63,390 nt of DNA from assembly GCA_022706765.1 (NCBI GenBank), contig JAKJBX010000011.1:1-63390 (forward strand). Direction: 5' to 3'. The stretch is from Bacillota bacterium (GTDB taxonomy: Bacteria; Bacillota; Clostridia; Monoglobales; Firm-18). Numbering within the stretch: the first letter of the stretch is position 1; each line of letters begins with the position of its first letter. Shown here in pieces: positions 8,781 to 18,005 of the stretch. A model generated the notes under the pieces. It saw only the letters and a list, made by a program, of their open reading frames with translations, searched no databases and had not been told where the DNA came from. A program made the position numbers and the translations under genes.

Positions 8781-9536
8781 ATGAAACTGAATGTCAAAGA
8801 AATCCTATCTGGTGGTGTCGAGGTCATTCGCAACCACTATAACAAACTATTACCATTTATATTGTTTGTATTTATTTGTAATCTTTTCACCAGTATCTAT
8901 GGGCTGACGCCATCATTTATGCAATCCAAACCATTAATCAATTCATTGGCGGTGCTTCTATCTTCAATCATTGTGATTGCAGCCACTATATTTGTGATTA
9001 AACTCACCCTTGCAATTCAAGTTTCTATAAATGCGGTATTATCTGAGCAAGAAATGTCTTGGACCACTGCATACATGAAGGTTAAAGGGAAGTTTTGGCT
9101 ATACATTAGGTATGCTATATTAGTTGGTTTGTTCTTCATACCAATAATAGTGCTTATTATCCTCAAAGTACCATATACAACAGTCATAAACACTCTATAC
9201 GGCAACTTTATTCTTGCTCTGTTTTGTATGATGGCACCGCTCGTTGCACTTGAAGAAAAAGCGAACAAATATCTTAGAAGGTCAATCAATATGATTAAGG
9301 GCAATTATTGGCGTGTTTGGGTAATTTTGTTTTTTTCTTCAACCATCTTTATGTTACCGTCAGTAATTTCGATATCTCTTTTTCCGGGGCAGTCTTATGA
9401 GATTGCTATAATCAGCATTGTGAACGCTTTTATAGGAATATTTACGCTGCCATTTTTAAATGCAGTGATCGTGCTAACATATAGAAAACTTAAAGCAGAG
9501 GTCGTAAGAATAGATGAATTCGACACAATTAATTGA
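8781..9536 (+). CDS. Polytopic membrane protein, six predicted helices
   Basis: The 251-residue product MKLNVKEILSGG... has about six hydrophobic segments of 20-25 residues separated by short polar loops, resembling the DUF975 or glycerophosphodiester-phosphodiesterase-membrane-domain type of uncharacterised Firmicutes proteins. I cannot assign a function. The start at 8781 follows AAAGGGG and lies just after a strong promoter. The gene is clearly more AT-rich than its neighbours (many AAA, ATT, TTT codons), which suggests a different history. A bidirectional terminator separates it from rhaA. Confidence 0.75.
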   Translation: MKLNVKEILSGGVEVIRNHYNKLLPFILFVFICNLFTSIYGLTPSFMQSKPLINSLAVLLSSIIVIAATIFVIKLTLAIQVSINAVLSEQEMSWTTAYMKVKGKFWLYIRYAILVGLFFIPIIVLIILKVPYTTVINTLYGNFILALFCMMAPLVALEEKANKYLRRSINMIKGNYWRVWVILFFSSTIFMLPSVISISLFPGQSYEIAIISIVNAFIGIFTLPFLNAVIVLTYRKLKAEVVRIDEFDTIN

Positions 9537-9550
9537 TTTGTGACAATATT

Positions 9551-9578
9551 AAAGGGGCTGACATTGTCAGCCCCTTTT
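9551..9578. terminator. Bidirectional terminator between the membrane protein gene and rhaA
   Basis: GGGGCTGA and TCAGCCCC form an 8-bp stem around CATTG, with AAA on the left and TTTTG on the right. It lies between two convergent stop codons (9536 and 9584) and can serve both strands. Confidence 0.85.
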
Positions 9579-9583
9579 GTGAT

Positions 9584-10834
9584 TTATGCTCTTTTTGCCA
9601 ATACGGTCTTTTCGTAGTCCTTGACCTCGGCGAGCCACTTTTCCTTGACCGGCACGCCGCTCTTTTCACAGTAGTAATCCCAAACGGCGGCATATGGGTA
9701 GGTTTTGAGCTCTTCGAGCAAAGCGAGGCGCGTGGTGTAGTCGCCTTCCGCTTCAGCCTTCCTGAGCATATCTGTCGGCTCTAAGAGTGCGGCAAGCAGC
9801 GCCTTTTGGGTGTTGCGCACGCCAATGGTCCATGCGGCGATGCGGTTGATGCTGGCGTCAAAGAAGTCAAGCCCGATATCGGTTCTGCCGAGGAAGTTGC
9901 CCCTGACAAGCTCCTGGGTGATGGCTTGCAGTTCGTCGTCAAAGATGACCACATGGTCGCTGTCCCAGCGTACGGGACGGCTGACATGCAGCAGCAGGCG
10001 GGGCGCAAACATCAAGACGGAAGAGATTTTGTTTGAAATCACTTCGGTCGGATGGAAGTGACCGGCGTCGAGTGTAATGCCGACGCCGTTTTTGACGCTG
10101 TAGCCCAAATAGAACTCGTGGCTGCCCACGACATAGCTTTCCGAACCGATGCCAAACAGCTTGCTTTCGACCGAATCACGGTGGTATTTCGGGTCGATTT
10201 TTTCGGCGAATACCTTGTCAAGACTGTCCGCAAGGCGCATCCTCGGCGCAAGCCTGTCAACGGGGATGTCCTTGTAGCCGTCGGGGATCCAGGTGTTCAT
10301 CACCGATGTTTCGCCAAGCGCACGTCCGAAGTATTCACTGATTTTGCGGCAGGCGATACCGTGCTCGATCCAAAAGTTTCGGATGCCGTCGTCGATATGG
10401 CTCAGCGTGAAGCCGTCATCGCTCTTCGGATGGGCAAAATAGGTGGGGTTAAAGTCGAAAGCGACGCCCCTTTCCTTGCCCCAGGCGACCCACTTCTCAA
10501 AATGCTCGGGCAGCAGCGCATTCCTGTCGACCTTTTTGCCGTTGGTCTCGGCATAGATGGCATGCAGGCTGAGCTTGTGCCTGCCGGGTACCAGTGTTAG
10601 CATCTTGTCGATGTCCGCACGCAGTTCATCGCCGTTTCTTGCCTTGCCAGGATAATTGCCGGTCGCCTGAATGCCGCCGGACGCCTCGCCGCTGCTGTCA
10701 AAGCCGGCGATGTCGTCGCCCTGCCAGCAGTGAATGGAAATACTGATTTTTTCAAGTGCGGCAACCGCCTTGTCGGTATCCACACCGAGTGATGCGTATT
10801 GTTCCTTTGCCAATGCATAATTTTTTGATACCAT
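9584..10834 (-). CDS. rhaA: L-rhamnose isomerase
   Basis: Interconverts L-rhamnose and L-rhamnulose. The 416-residue product starts with the family pattern [19 protein letters not shown] and [15 protein letters not shown], contains the GNYPGKARN segment, and has metal-binding His and Asp residues of the xylose-isomerase-like barrel (HFHPTE and LDAGH regions). Length is as expected. No rhamnulokinase, aldolase, mutarotase or transporter lies nearby, so the pathway must be completed elsewhere. It is monocistronic, with its own promoter and a terminator right after the stop. Confidence 0.95.
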   Translation of the reverse strand: MVSKNYALAKEQYASLGVDTDKAVAALEKISISIHCWQGDDIAGFDSSGEASGGIQATGNYPGKARNGDELRADIDKMLTLVPGRHKLSLHAIYAETNGKKVDRNALLPEHFEKWVAWGKERGVAFDFNPTYFAHPKSDDGFTLSHIDDGIRNFWIEHGIACRKISEYFGRALGETSVMNTWIPDGYKDIPVDRLAPRMRLADSLDKVFAEKIDPKYHRDSVESKLFGIGSESYVVGSHEFYLGYSVKNGVGITLDAGHFHPTEVISNKISSVLMFAPRLLLHVSRPVRWDSDHVVIFDDELQAITQELVRGNFLGRTDIGLDFFDASINRIAAWTIGVRNTQKALLAALLEPTDMLRKAEAEGDYTTRLALLEELKTYPYAAVWDYYCEKSGVPVKEKWLAEVKDYEKTVLAKRA

Positions 10835-10853
10835 TTTTTTGCCCCCTTTAGTT

Positions 10854-10896
10854 TGCAGAAAATATCATATATCTAACATTTTTATAAAATTCTGCA
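10854..10896. promoter_or_regulatory. Inverted repeat in the rhaA leader
   Basis: TGCAGAA (10854-10860) is mirrored by TTCTGCA (10890-10896), 29 bases apart, between the rhaA promoter and its RBS. It may be a regulator site or an RNA stem closing a large loop; the sequence does not decide between these. Confidence 0.35.
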
Positions 10897-10914
10897 TAAT
10901 CCTCATTGCATAAT

Positions 10915-10943
10915 ATTATATATTATCACGGCAATTATTTCAA
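10915..10943 (-). promoter_or_regulatory. Sigma-A-type promoter of rhaA
   Basis: On the minus strand TTGAAA (10938-10943), 17-base spacer, TATAAT (10915-10920). The untranslated leader to the ATG at 10834 is about 70 bases, with AAGGGGG as RBS. Confidence 0.75.
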
Positions 10944-11056
10944 GTCTTTACTCGCACATTTTTTTGTGTTGCAGGAAATTGTTAAAGTTTTTGTAAAACA
11001 AAACAGTTCATGCGTTGGCAAAAGCGTTTGGACCAGTACATAACGGGGTGGTAAAA

Positions 11057-11554
11057 ATGCGCATTACTGAATATAACAGACAAAAGGCGGTGGCGTATGC
11101 GCACCGGTGGGCTTTTGAGCGTAATCCGAAGTTCTATGATTTTACGGCAATCGGCGGCGATTGCACCAATTTTGCCTCGCAGGTGGTGTATGCCGGCAGC
11201 GGCGTGATGAACTTTACGCCTGTGATGGGCTGGTATTACAGAAACCTAAACGACCGAAGCCCGTCCTGGACGGGGGTGCCGTTCTTCTATAATTTTATGG
11301 TCGGCAATTCAGGTGTCGGTCCCTTTGCGGAAGAAACGGGCATTGACCGGATCATGCCCGGTGATGCCGTACAGCTAAGCTTCAACGGCGAGACCTTTGC
11401 CCATACGCCCATGGTCGTCAGTGTCGGGCAGGTGCCGGCGTATGACAACATCTTAGTCGCCGCCCACACCTTCAATGCGGATAACAGACCGCTGTCGACC
11501 TATACCTTTCAAAAAATCCGCTTTATCCACATCCTTGGTGTGAGAAAAGTATAA
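11057..11554 (+). CDS. Putative amidase domain protein (Amidase_6-like)
   Basis: A 165-residue protein with the Amidase_6 signature GGDCTNFASQ, where C36 is the likely nucleophile, and a later HTP/AAHTF region that can supply His. This family of Firmicutes proteins is thought to act as cysteine amidases, often on cell walls, but this one has no signal peptide. ATG at 11057 with GGGGTGG 5-6 bases upstream is preferred to the TTG at 11015. It is followed by a strong terminator and faces a SASP gene, which makes a spore-related use possible by position only. Confidence 0.8.
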   Translation: MRITEYNRQKAVAYAHRWAFERNPKFYDFTAIGGDCTNFASQVVYAGSGVMNFTPVMGWYYRNLNDRSPSWTGVPFFYNFMVGNSGVGPFAEETGIDRIMPGDAVQLSFNGETFAHTPMVVSVGQVPAYDNILVAAHTFNADNRPLSTYTFQKIRFIHILGVRKV

Positions 11555-11587
11555 AAATACCCGGCGCCGTTTGGCGTCGGGTATTTT
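11554..11587. terminator. Bidirectional terminator
   Basis: ATACCCGGCGCC pairs with GGCGTCGGGTAT around GTTT, with an A-run on the left and TTTT on the right. It separates the convergent amidase and SASP genes. Confidence 0.88.
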
Positions 11588-11595
11588 CAAATATT

Positions 11596-11829
11596 TCAGG
11601 TATTGCCTTTGTTCTCATACTGCGCGATCATGCGCTTGACCATTTCTCCGCCGATAGGACCTCCCTGGCTGCCGTTTTCCTTAGCCGTGAGGTCGCCCTT
11701 GTAGTGGTCGTTGTTTTCCTTCACATACTGTGTCAGTCCCAAATCCTTGGCGCACTCAAATTTCAGCTGCTGCATCGCATCGTATGCGCCCGGATTAAGT
11801 AGCCGTGATTTCCTGTAATTTTTGGACAT
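11596..11829 (-). CDS. Small acid-soluble spore protein, alpha/beta type
   Basis: A 77-residue DNA-binding protein that coats and protects spore DNA. The core KFECAKDLGL and the second motif LTAKENGSQGGPIGGEMVKRMI match the two conserved SASP blocks; germination protease normally cuts in the first. ATG at 11829 is chosen since AGGTGAG precedes it by 4-5 bases and the family starts here; an open frame 16 codons longer is not supported. A sigma-G-like promoter lies directly upstream. It is monocistronic. Confidence 0.92.
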   Translation of the reverse strand: MSKNYRKSRLLNPGAYDAMQQLKFECAKDLGLTQYVKENNDHYKGDLTAKENGSQGGPIGGEMVKRMIAQYENKGNT

Positions 11830-11846
11830 TTTTCTCACCTCAGTAG

Positions 11847-11876
11847 TATTTTGTGCAAAGGTGAAAAAATTATTCA
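11847..11876 (-). promoter_or_regulatory. Sigma-G-like forespore promoter of the SASP gene
   Basis: On the minus strand TGAATA (11871-11876), 17-base spacer, CAAAATA (11847-11853). This agrees with the sigma-G pattern TGMATA and CATWMTA at all but one position, and lies about 18 bases before the SASP start codon. Confidence 0.65.
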
Positions 11877-11962
11877 AAAAAATCCTGCTTAGGTAAAAGC
11901 AATGAATTATTCCTTGGCAAAGGGTTTCGGCTTCGCACCTAAAAAAGCGCCGAAACGCTTTT

Positions 11963-12688
11963 TTATTTTCCGATTTCGGTGTTCGCCACGGTTGCGCAGT
12001 AGACTACCGCCGCACCCGCCTTTTTCAGCATCCTGGCACATTCGTGGAGCGTCGAGCCTGTCGTGCAGATGTCGTCGATGAGCAGCAGCGTTTTGTCTGT
12101 GATTTTCTCGGCGTCTCGTACGGCGAAGGCGCCCTTGACGTTTTCGAGCCTCTGCTCATACTTCAAGCTGCTTTGCTTCGGTGTGTCGCGCAGCTTGTCG
12201 AGCACGCAGAGCTTAGGCAGCCCGAGCCTTTGGCAAACCGCTTCGGCGATAATTTCCGACTGGTTAAAGCCACGCTCTCTCATACGCTTCTTGCTGACGG
12301 GGACGAACACTGCGCCGCCAAAGCCGATGCCGTCGTATGCCGTTGCGACGGAGTTCGCCAAAAGCCGCCCGAAGGTGTCGGCGATCCAAATCTGCCCCGC
12401 ACCGAACTTCATACACCTCAGCGCCTCCGCTGCCGAATCTTTATAAATGTACATCGAAACATTGCGTGCAAACGCCCTCCGGTAGCTTTTGCACATGCCG
12501 CAATACAAATCTCCGTACGCAATATCCAGCGGCACGCCGCAGATTTGACAGCATTTGCCGTCGTTGAGCGGCGCGTCTATCTCACAGCCGCCGCACAGAT
12601 TGACTTCGGCGTTGATTTCCAGCGGCGCCGAGCACAGCACGCATTGGGGCGGCGATAAAAAGTTTGCCATCGTTCTTTTAAATGACAT
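11963..12688 (-). CDS. comFC: ComF family phosphoribosyltransferase-like protein
   Basis: A 241-residue ComFC relative. The N-terminal part holds four Cys pairs (CVLC, CGGC, CQIC, CGMC) that would bind zinc, and the C-terminal part is a PRTase-type fold with the LLIDDICTTGST motif. ComF proteins help internalise transforming DNA in competent bacteria, though many carriers are not known to be competent. ATG at 12688 has GAGG 7 bases upstream. The start overlaps the end of recD2 by 11 bases, so the two are translated from one message. Confidence 0.9.
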   Translation of the reverse strand: MSFKRTMANFLSPPQCVLCSAPLEINAEVNLCGGCEIDAPLNDGKCCQICGVPLDIAYGDLYCGMCKSYRRAFARNVSMYIYKDSAAEALRCMKFGAGQIWIADTFGRLLANSVATAYDGIGFGGAVFVPVSKKRMRERGFNQSEIIAEAVCQRLGLPKLCVLDKLRDTPKQSSLKYEQRLENVKGAFAVRDAEKITDKTLLLIDDICTTGSTLHECARMLKKAGAAVVYCATVANTEIGK

Positions 12689-14906
12689 CGGCATCCCTCA
12701 GCTTTCCTTCGAGCCCCGAATACCGCCGCCGCTCGCTGACGCTGTCGACCATAGTCCTGACGACGCCCTCCCTGCCGCACAGCACGACAAGCTTTTTTGC
12801 CCGTGTCACGGCGGTATACAGAAGGTTTCGGTTTTGCAGCATCGGCGCGGTGGGGTACATCGGCATCACGACCGCCTCAAACTCGCTGCCCTGGCTTTTG
12901 TGCACCGTTACCGCGTAGGCGAGGTCAAGCTCATCGAGCTGCGAGAAGTCATAGTCCGCACGGCGGTCGTCAAACAGGACGGTCATGATTTCCTCCGTAA
13001 GGTCGATTTTTTCAATAAAGCCGACGTCACCGTTAAAGACGCCCGTTCCGTCAGCGCCGTCTGCTGTTTTCGTCCAAAGCATCTCATAGTTATTTTTAAT
13101 TTGCATCACCTTGTCGCCCTCGCGGAAGGTGATCGCCCTGTGCTGTTTTTCCTTTTTTTTGCTATCTTTCGGGTTAAGCGCCGTTTGCAGCTGTTCGTTC
13201 AGAGCCGCTACGCCCGTAACGCCCTTGCGTGTCGGGGTCAGCACCTGTATCTGCGTGATGGGGTTAAAGCCGTAGGTCGCCGGCAGACGTGATTTGCACA
13301 CGTCTACGATGGTGGACAAGATCTCCTGCCCGCTATCCCGATGCACCATAAAGAAGTCGCTGCCCTTTTGGTTTACTGTCGGATACTCGCCGTGATTGAT
13401 TTTATGTGCGTTGACGACGATCATGCTCTCCTTTGCCTGGCGGAAGATCTCAGTCAGCGCAATGACGCAAAGCTGCCCCGACGCAATAATGTCGTGGAGC
13501 ACGTCGCCTGCGCCGACGGAGGGAAGCTGGTCGCTGTCGCCCACCATGATCAGCCTTGTGCCGCTTTTGACCGCTTTTAAGAGCGAGTGAAGCAGCAAAA
13601 TATCCACCATACTCATTTCGTCGACGATGACTACGTCGGCGTCCAGCGGCGTTTTGTCGTCACGGGAAAAGCGCATACCGTCCCCGTCCTCGGAGTAGCC
13701 AACCTCCAACAGGCGGTGCAACGTCTTTGCCTCCATGCCGCACATCTCGCTCATCCGCTTTGCCGCCCTGCCCGTCGGCGCCGCAAGGGCGACGGACTTT
13801 CCGAGCCGCTCCATCACACGGATGATGGCGTTGATGATGGTGGTCTTGCCCGTGCCGGGACCGCCGGTGATGACCATAGCGCCCCTGCCGAGCGAGGCAT
13901 AGACCGCCTCCCGCTGCTGACCCGCAAGGCTGATGCCCTGCTGCGCCTCAATGGCGGCGATGATGCCCTCGACGTCGACGTCGGTCTGGGTAAAGACGGT
14001 GCCGGCAATCGTGCGCAGCTGCAATGCCGACCGGGTCTCGGCATGGTGCATGGCGGGCTGGTAGACGACCTGCATTGCCGCATGGGTCTCGCTGACCAGC
14101 CTGCCGGCAAATAGCATATTGGTGATGGCGGTCTCACATTCGACAGCATCTGCGCCGATGAGCGTGCAGGTGGTGTTCACCAGCGTTTTAAGCGGCAGAA
14201 AGGTGTGTCCCGCCATAGCGGCGTCCCAAAGCGTATAGCTGACCGCCGCCTCGATGCGCATGGCGGCGTTTGCCTCAAAGCCCATGCTCATGGCGATTTT
14301 GTCGGCGGTCTTAAAGCCGATGCCGTAGACCTCCTGTGACAAAAGGTAAGGATTTTCCTTGACAACGTCCACCGCACCGCTGCCGTAATGCTTGTACACC
14401 TTTGCGGCGAGGTTTGGGGTAATCCCGAAGCGTTGCAGGAATATGACGATATCCCGTACACCTAAGCAGCTTGCGTACGCTTTGCCGATTTCAAGCGCTT
14501 TCCTTTGGGAAATGCCGCTGATTTCGGCAAGCCGGTGCGGCGCTTCGGCGATAATGTCGAGCGATTTTTCGCCGAAACGACCGACGATTTTTTCGGCGGT
14601 GGCGCGGCGCACGCCCTTGACGACGCCGGACGAGAGATATTTTAAAATATCCTCCCTGCCCTTAGGCAGGTTCTTTTCAAAATAGAGCGCTTTAAACTGC
14701 TGCCCGTACTCTGCGTGATGCGTCCAGCTGCCCGTGACGGTGATGCTTTCACCCTCGGCGACATAGGGCATATACCCCACGACGGCGGTATACTTGTCCT
14801 CCGTCTGGACATAGCAAACAGCATAGCAGTTTTCGCTGTTGTAATACACAACGTCCTCAACTATGCCGGTCAGCGTTTGTTTTTCGGTAAAATTGTCGCT
14901 TGTCAT
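12678..14906 (-). CDS. recD2: RecD2-type SF1 DNA helicase
   Basis: A 742-residue 5'-3' helicase of the RecD2 family, found in bacteria without RecBC partners and linked to DNA repair and fork stability. Visible parts in order: N-terminal OB-like domain, helix-hairpin-helix regions (about 90-200), Walker A GGPGTGKTT near 350, Walker B VVIVDEMSM, and the C-terminal UvrD-type segment with AVTVHKSQGSEF. It lies in a unit with a small membrane protein upstream and comF downstream; this recD2-comF order is common in Clostridia. Confidence 0.95.
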   Translation of the reverse strand: MTSDNFTEKQTLTGIVEDVVYYNSENCYAVCYVQTEDKYTAVVGYMPYVAEGESITVTGSWTHHAEYGQQFKALYFEKNLPKGREDILKYLSSGVVKGVRRATAEKIVGRFGEKSLDIIAEAPHRLAEISGISQRKALEIGKAYASCLGVRDIVIFLQRFGITPNLAAKVYKHYGSGAVDVVKENPYLLSQEVYGIGFKTADKIAMSMGFEANAAMRIEAAVSYTLWDAAMAGHTFLPLKTLVNTTCTLIGADAVECETAITNMLFAGRLVSETHAAMQVVYQPAMHHAETRSALQLRTIAGTVFTQTDVDVEGIIAAIEAQQGISLAGQQREAVYASLGRGAMVITGGPGTGKTTIINAIIRVMERLGKSVALAAPTGRAAKRMSEMCGMEAKTLHRLLEVGYSEDGDGMRFSRDDKTPLDADVVIVDEMSMVDILLLHSLLKAVKSGTRLIMVGDSDQLPSVGAGDVLHDIIASGQLCVIALTEIFRQAKESMIVVNAHKINHGEYPTVNQKGSDFFMVHRDSGQEILSTIVDVCKSRLPATYGFNPITQIQVLTPTRKGVTGVAALNEQLQTALNPKDSKKKEKQHRAITFREGDKVMQIKNNYEMLWTKTADGADGTGVFNGDVGFIEKIDLTEEIMTVLFDDRRADYDFSQLDELDLAYAVTVHKSQGSEFEAVVMPMYPTAPMLQNRNLLYTAVTRAKKLVVLCGREGVVRTMVDSVSERRRYSGLEGKLRDADVI

Positions 14907-14907
14907 A

Positions 14908-15246
14908 TTACTTGTTCTCCATAAAGGCTATGTATTCCTCGCGGCTGAAAATCGTCACAAAGTCATAGTCGTTGCAGATCCTTTGGACGATGTCCACCGT
15001 ATGGTCGGTCGAGCCGCAGTCCACCACATAGATCTGGGGGACCTCCCTGCCGCCGAGCCGGTGCAGGCTTTTCCACACGGTCGAGCGTATGATCTCCTCA
15101 ATATACTCCTCTTGATTTTTGACCGAAATCACGATAAAAAATTCATTTTTGCTTTTTGAAAACGCACCGTAAAGACTTTTTGCCATCTGTATCACGCCGA
15201 ACACGGCAAAAAAACTGACCACCGCGGGAAAAAAGACTTCTGTCAT
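14908..15246 (-). CDS. Small membrane-anchored protein of unknown function
   Basis: About 112 residues: one N-terminal hydrophobic helix (about 5-25) and a soluble domain. The soluble part contains FIVISVKNQEEYIEE and IYVVDCGSTDHT, which resembles the nucleotide-sugar binding edge of GT2 glycosyltransferases (the usual DxGSxDxT). The domain is far too short for a working GT2 enzyme, so this may be a degenerate or structural relative. Several ATG codons in a row make the exact start uncertain; 15246 is 6 bases after GGGGTG. Its stop is 1 bp from the recD2 start. Confidence 0.7.
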   Translation of the reverse strand: MTEVFFPAVVSFFAVFGVIQMAKSLYGAFSKSKNEFFIVISVKNQEEYIEEIIRSTVWKSLHRLGGREVPQIYVVDCGSTDHTVDIVQRICNDYDFVTIFSREEYIAFMENK

Positions 15247-15296
15247 CATCATCACCCCGATATATACTATGACGCCGGGGCTTTTGGGGTGACAGC

Positions 15297-15326
15297 AAAC
15301 AGCGGCGGCATACTGCCGCCGCTGTT
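15297..15326. terminator. Strong hairpin after spoIVA
   Basis: ACAGCGGCGGCA and TGCCGCCGCTGT form a perfect 12-bp stem around TAC, flanked by AAA and TTT. It lies between spoIVA and the downstream recD2 unit, so it probably ends the spoIVA transcript. Confidence 0.75.
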
Positions 15327-15382
15327 TGCCTATTCCATTATATAATACCTTGGCGGTTTATGCAACACTTTTCAAAGTCGCA

Positions 15383-16864
15383 TCAAAGAATGATGCAAAT
15401 CAGTCCGCCGCTGCCCTCGTTGATGATCCTTTGCAGTGTTTCCTGCAATTTCATCTGCGCGTCCTCGGGCATCCTGCCCAGCTTGTTGTGCAGCCCCTCG
15501 TTGACCAGCTCGTTTAAGGACTTGCCAAAGATATTGCTCTGCCAGATCTTGACGGGATCGTCGTCAAATTCGTTCAGCAGGTAGTGTATCAGCTCCTCTG
15601 ACTGGCGCTCCGTGCCGACGATCGGGCTGACCTCGGTTTCGATATCCGCGCGTATCATGTGGATGGACGGCGCGGAAGCGCGCAGGCGAACGCCGTAGCG
15701 GCTGCCCTGCTTGACGATCTCGGGGTCTTCGAGCGTCATCTCCTCCATGGTGGGCGACACGATGCCGTAGCCCTTTTCACGGACAGACCTCAGCGCCGGA
15801 GCGACCTTGTCATACTCGCTCTTGATGACGCCCATCTCGGTCATAAACGCCAGCAGGGTGTCGTCGGAGTCGATGGTCAGTCCGCTTGCCTCGCTGAGCA
15901 CGCTGTAAAACAACCCTTCCTCCGCATGGACAGAAATGACCAGCTTGCCACAGCCCAAATCGATGTCGTCGATCTCGACCTTGCGGATGTTATCGCTCTC
16001 GCCGATGGCGGCAAGGATGTTCTTACCCTCGCGGATTTTTGAGATGTTATTCACGGACTTTTTCACGATGCCGAAGATTTCACTGCGCAGGTAATGGTTG
16101 TCGCAAAGCGAATTCATCCACGACGGCAGCTTGATGGTGATCTCGGTCAGCGGGAACTCGTACAGCACCCGCTCGATGATGCCGTTGATGTCCTCCATAT
16201 CCAGCTCCGCACAGTTGACGGGCATAACGGGGACGTTGTACTTTTCTTCAAGCTCAGATTTTAATTGGTTTGCCGACTCGCCTCGGGGCTTGGCGGTGTT
16301 CAAAAGCACGACAAACGGCTTGTTGATGTCTTTTAGCTCCTTGACGACACGCTCCTCCGCCTCGACATAGTCCTCACGGTCTATCTCGGTGATCGACCCG
16401 TCGGTCGTGATGACCAGCCCGATGGTCGAATGTTCGTTGATGACCTTTTTGGTGCCGATTTCCGCCGCCTGAGAGAAGGGGATCTCATGGTCGTACCACG
16501 GCGTGTTGACCATCCTTGGGGCGTCGTCCTCGATATAGCCCATCGCACTCGGCACGATGTAGCCCACACAGTCTATCATACGGACACGAAAGCGCGCGTT
16601 TTCCGCAAGCTTGACGTCGACCGCCTCATTGGGCACGAACTTCGGCTCGGTCGTCATGATGGTGCGCCCCTGCGCGCTCTGCGGCAGCTCGTCGATCGCG
16701 CGCTCACGCTTGTAGTCGTTTTCAATGTTGGGAATGACCAACTGGTCCATGAACTTTTTGATGAAGGTGCTTTTTCCCGTCCTGACAGGACCGACCACGC
16801 CGATATAAATGTCCCCGTCCGTCCTGTCAGCGATTTCTTTGTATATGTTGTTATTGCTCTCCAA
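15383..16864 (-). CDS. spoIVA: Stage IV sporulation protein A
   Basis: The ATPase that polymerises on the outer forespore membrane and forms the base of the spore coat. The TTG start at 16864 gives 493 residues, almost the same as the 492 of Bacillus subtilis; AAGGAGG lies 8 bases upstream. Walker A is GPVRTGKS (25-32), followed by a TRAFAC GTPase-like domain, the middle domain and the conserved C-terminal region. An in-frame extension to 16942 would overlap the promoter and is rejected. A sigma-E-like promoter lies 37 bases upstream. Confidence 0.97.
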   Translation of the reverse strand: MESNNNIYKEIADRTDGDIYIGVVGPVRTGKSTFIKKFMDQLVIPNIENDYKRERAIDELPQSAQGRTIMTTEPKFVPNEAVDVKLAENARFRVRMIDCVGYIVPSAMGYIEDDAPRMVNTPWYDHEIPFSQAAEIGTKKVINEHSTIGLVITTDGSITEIDREDYVEAEERVVKELKDINKPFVVLLNTAKPRGESANQLKSELEEKYNVPVMPVNCAELDMEDINGIIERVLYEFPLTEITIKLPSWMNSLCDNHYLRSEIFGIVKKSVNNISKIREGKNILAAIGESDNIRKVEIDDIDLGCGKLVISVHAEEGLFYSVLSEASGLTIDSDDTLLAFMTEMGVIKSEYDKVAPALRSVREKGYGIVSPTMEEMTLEDPEIVKQGSRYGVRLRASAPSIHMIRADIETEVSPIVGTERQSEELIHYLLNEFDDDPVKIWQSNIFGKSLNELVNEGLHNKLGRMPEDAQMKLQETLQRIINEGSGGLICIIL

Positions 16865-16900
16865 CCAAAACGCCTCCTTAATATAATTTTTGGACAATAC

Positions 16901-16929
16901 ATTATATTGGGGAGGTTGTTCGATTATGA
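16901..16929 (-). promoter_or_regulatory. Sigma-E-like mother-cell promoter of spoIVA
   Basis: On the minus strand TCATAAT (16923-16929), 14-base spacer, AATATAAT (16901-16908). It fits the sigma-E pattern KMATATT and CATAMAHT well, and the same boxes with the same spacing occur before the spoIVFA-like gene at 30793-30821. Confidence 0.65.
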
Positions 16930-16952
16930 CAACTGCGGACAAATTGTGATTG

Positions 16953-17115
16953 AGGGCGTGTTGACACTAAGTCAAACGCCCCCATTTTTGGCGCATTTTG
17001 CGCCATACTGCGTTAAATTTTTTTGCCATAAACAAATTATACCTTTAAAAATTTGCCTTGCCTGACACAAAATGCGCTCAAAAATCCGCACATTTACTTA
17101 ATATCAACACGCCCT
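16953..17115. mobile_element. 163-bp foldback element (MITE-like), copy 2
   Basis: Same length and orientation as copy 1. The left end is the consensus AGGGCGTGTTGACACTAAG, and the right end has two changes (CTTAATATCAACACGCCCT). It fills the gap between the spoIVA promoter and the stop codon of the osmolyte-binding protein gene, ending 2 bp from that TAA. Confidence 0.85.
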
Positions 17116-17117
17116 GG

Positions 17118-18005
17118 TTATTTTATCAGCCCTTTATCTTGCAGGAAGTCCCTGGCGGTCGTCTCGACGGATTTTTTCTCGACGTCAACCGCATAGTTCA
17201 GCCCGGTCATCGCCTCGTCGTCGATGACGCCCGCAAGCATATCCAATACGTTTTTCAGCTCCGGATGCTTTTGCAGCACATCACTTCTGACGATGGGCGC
17301 GGCGTAGTACGGCGGAAAGAAGCCCTTGTCGTCTTCGAGTATTTTCAGGTTATACTGTTTGATTTGACCGTCCGTGGCAAACGCGTCCGTCACCTGCATC
17401 TGACCCTCGCCGATCGCCTGATATTTTAAGGAAACATTCATTTTGGCGACCTGCTTGAACGCGATGCCGTAGGTTTCAACGAAGCCGTCAAAGCCGTCCT
17501 GCCTGTTGAAGAATTCATGCTCGGCGCCAAAGACCAGATCCTGCGCAACGCCTTTTAAATCGCTGCATTTTTCCAGATTGTGCGCCGCCGCCACATCGTT
17601 TGTTACGGCAATGGCGTATGTATTGTTAAAGCCAAAGGGGCTGAGCCATCTGATACCGAACTGCTTGTCAAATTCCGAGGATACGATGTTATAGGTTTCG
17701 TCCGGGTCGCTGATGACGTCCATTTTCAGCTGTGCCGTCAGACCCGTGCCCGTGTATTCGGGATAGATGCTGATTTCACCTTTTTTGATTGCCTCAAAGC
17801 AGACGAAGGTGCCGCCCATATTGAGCTTGCGCTCGACCCTGATGTCCGTGTGCGCCTCGATGAGCTGCGCCAGCATCTCGCCAAGGATAATGTTCTCGCT
17901 GAAATCCTTAGAGCCGACGACCACCCTGTCAGCGGTGCCGCATCCGGTCAGCAGCATGCCGCCGGTCAGAATAACAGCCATCAAGCCGATAAATTTGTTT
18001 CGCAT
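17118..18005 (-). CDS. opuCC: Osmoprotectant ABC transporter, substrate-binding lipoprotein
   Basis: Lipoprotein that captures glycine betaine, choline or carnitine outside the cell. The signal peptide ends in the lipobox LLTGC (C22). The OpuAC-type domain starts VVVGSKDFSENIILGEMLAQLIE, as in OpuCC/ProX proteins. 295 residues. The start overlaps the end of the upstream permease by 25 bases; AAAGGAG lies 8 bases upstream. It is the last gene of the opu operon, directly followed by foldback element copy 2. Confidence 0.93.
   Translation of the reverse strand: MRNKFIGLMAVILTGGMLLTGCGTADRVVVGSKDFSENIILGEMLAQLIEAHTDIRVERKLNMGGTFVCFEAIKKGEISIYPEYTGTGLTAQLKMDVISDPDETYNIVSSEFDKQFGIRWLSPFGFNNTYAIAVTNDVAAAHNLEKCSDLKGVAQDLVFGAEHEFFNRQDGFDGFVETYGIAFKQVAKMNVSLKYQAIGEGQMQVTDAFATDGQIKQYNLKILEDDKGFFPPYYAAPIVRSDVLQKHPELKNVLDMLAGVIDDEAMTGLNYAVDVEKKSVETTARDFLQDKGLIK

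Noticed and set aside
12044..12658. A 204-codon plus-strand frame opposite comF
   Set aside because: Composition is that of a codon-position shadow of the ComF gene; no domain and no RBS.
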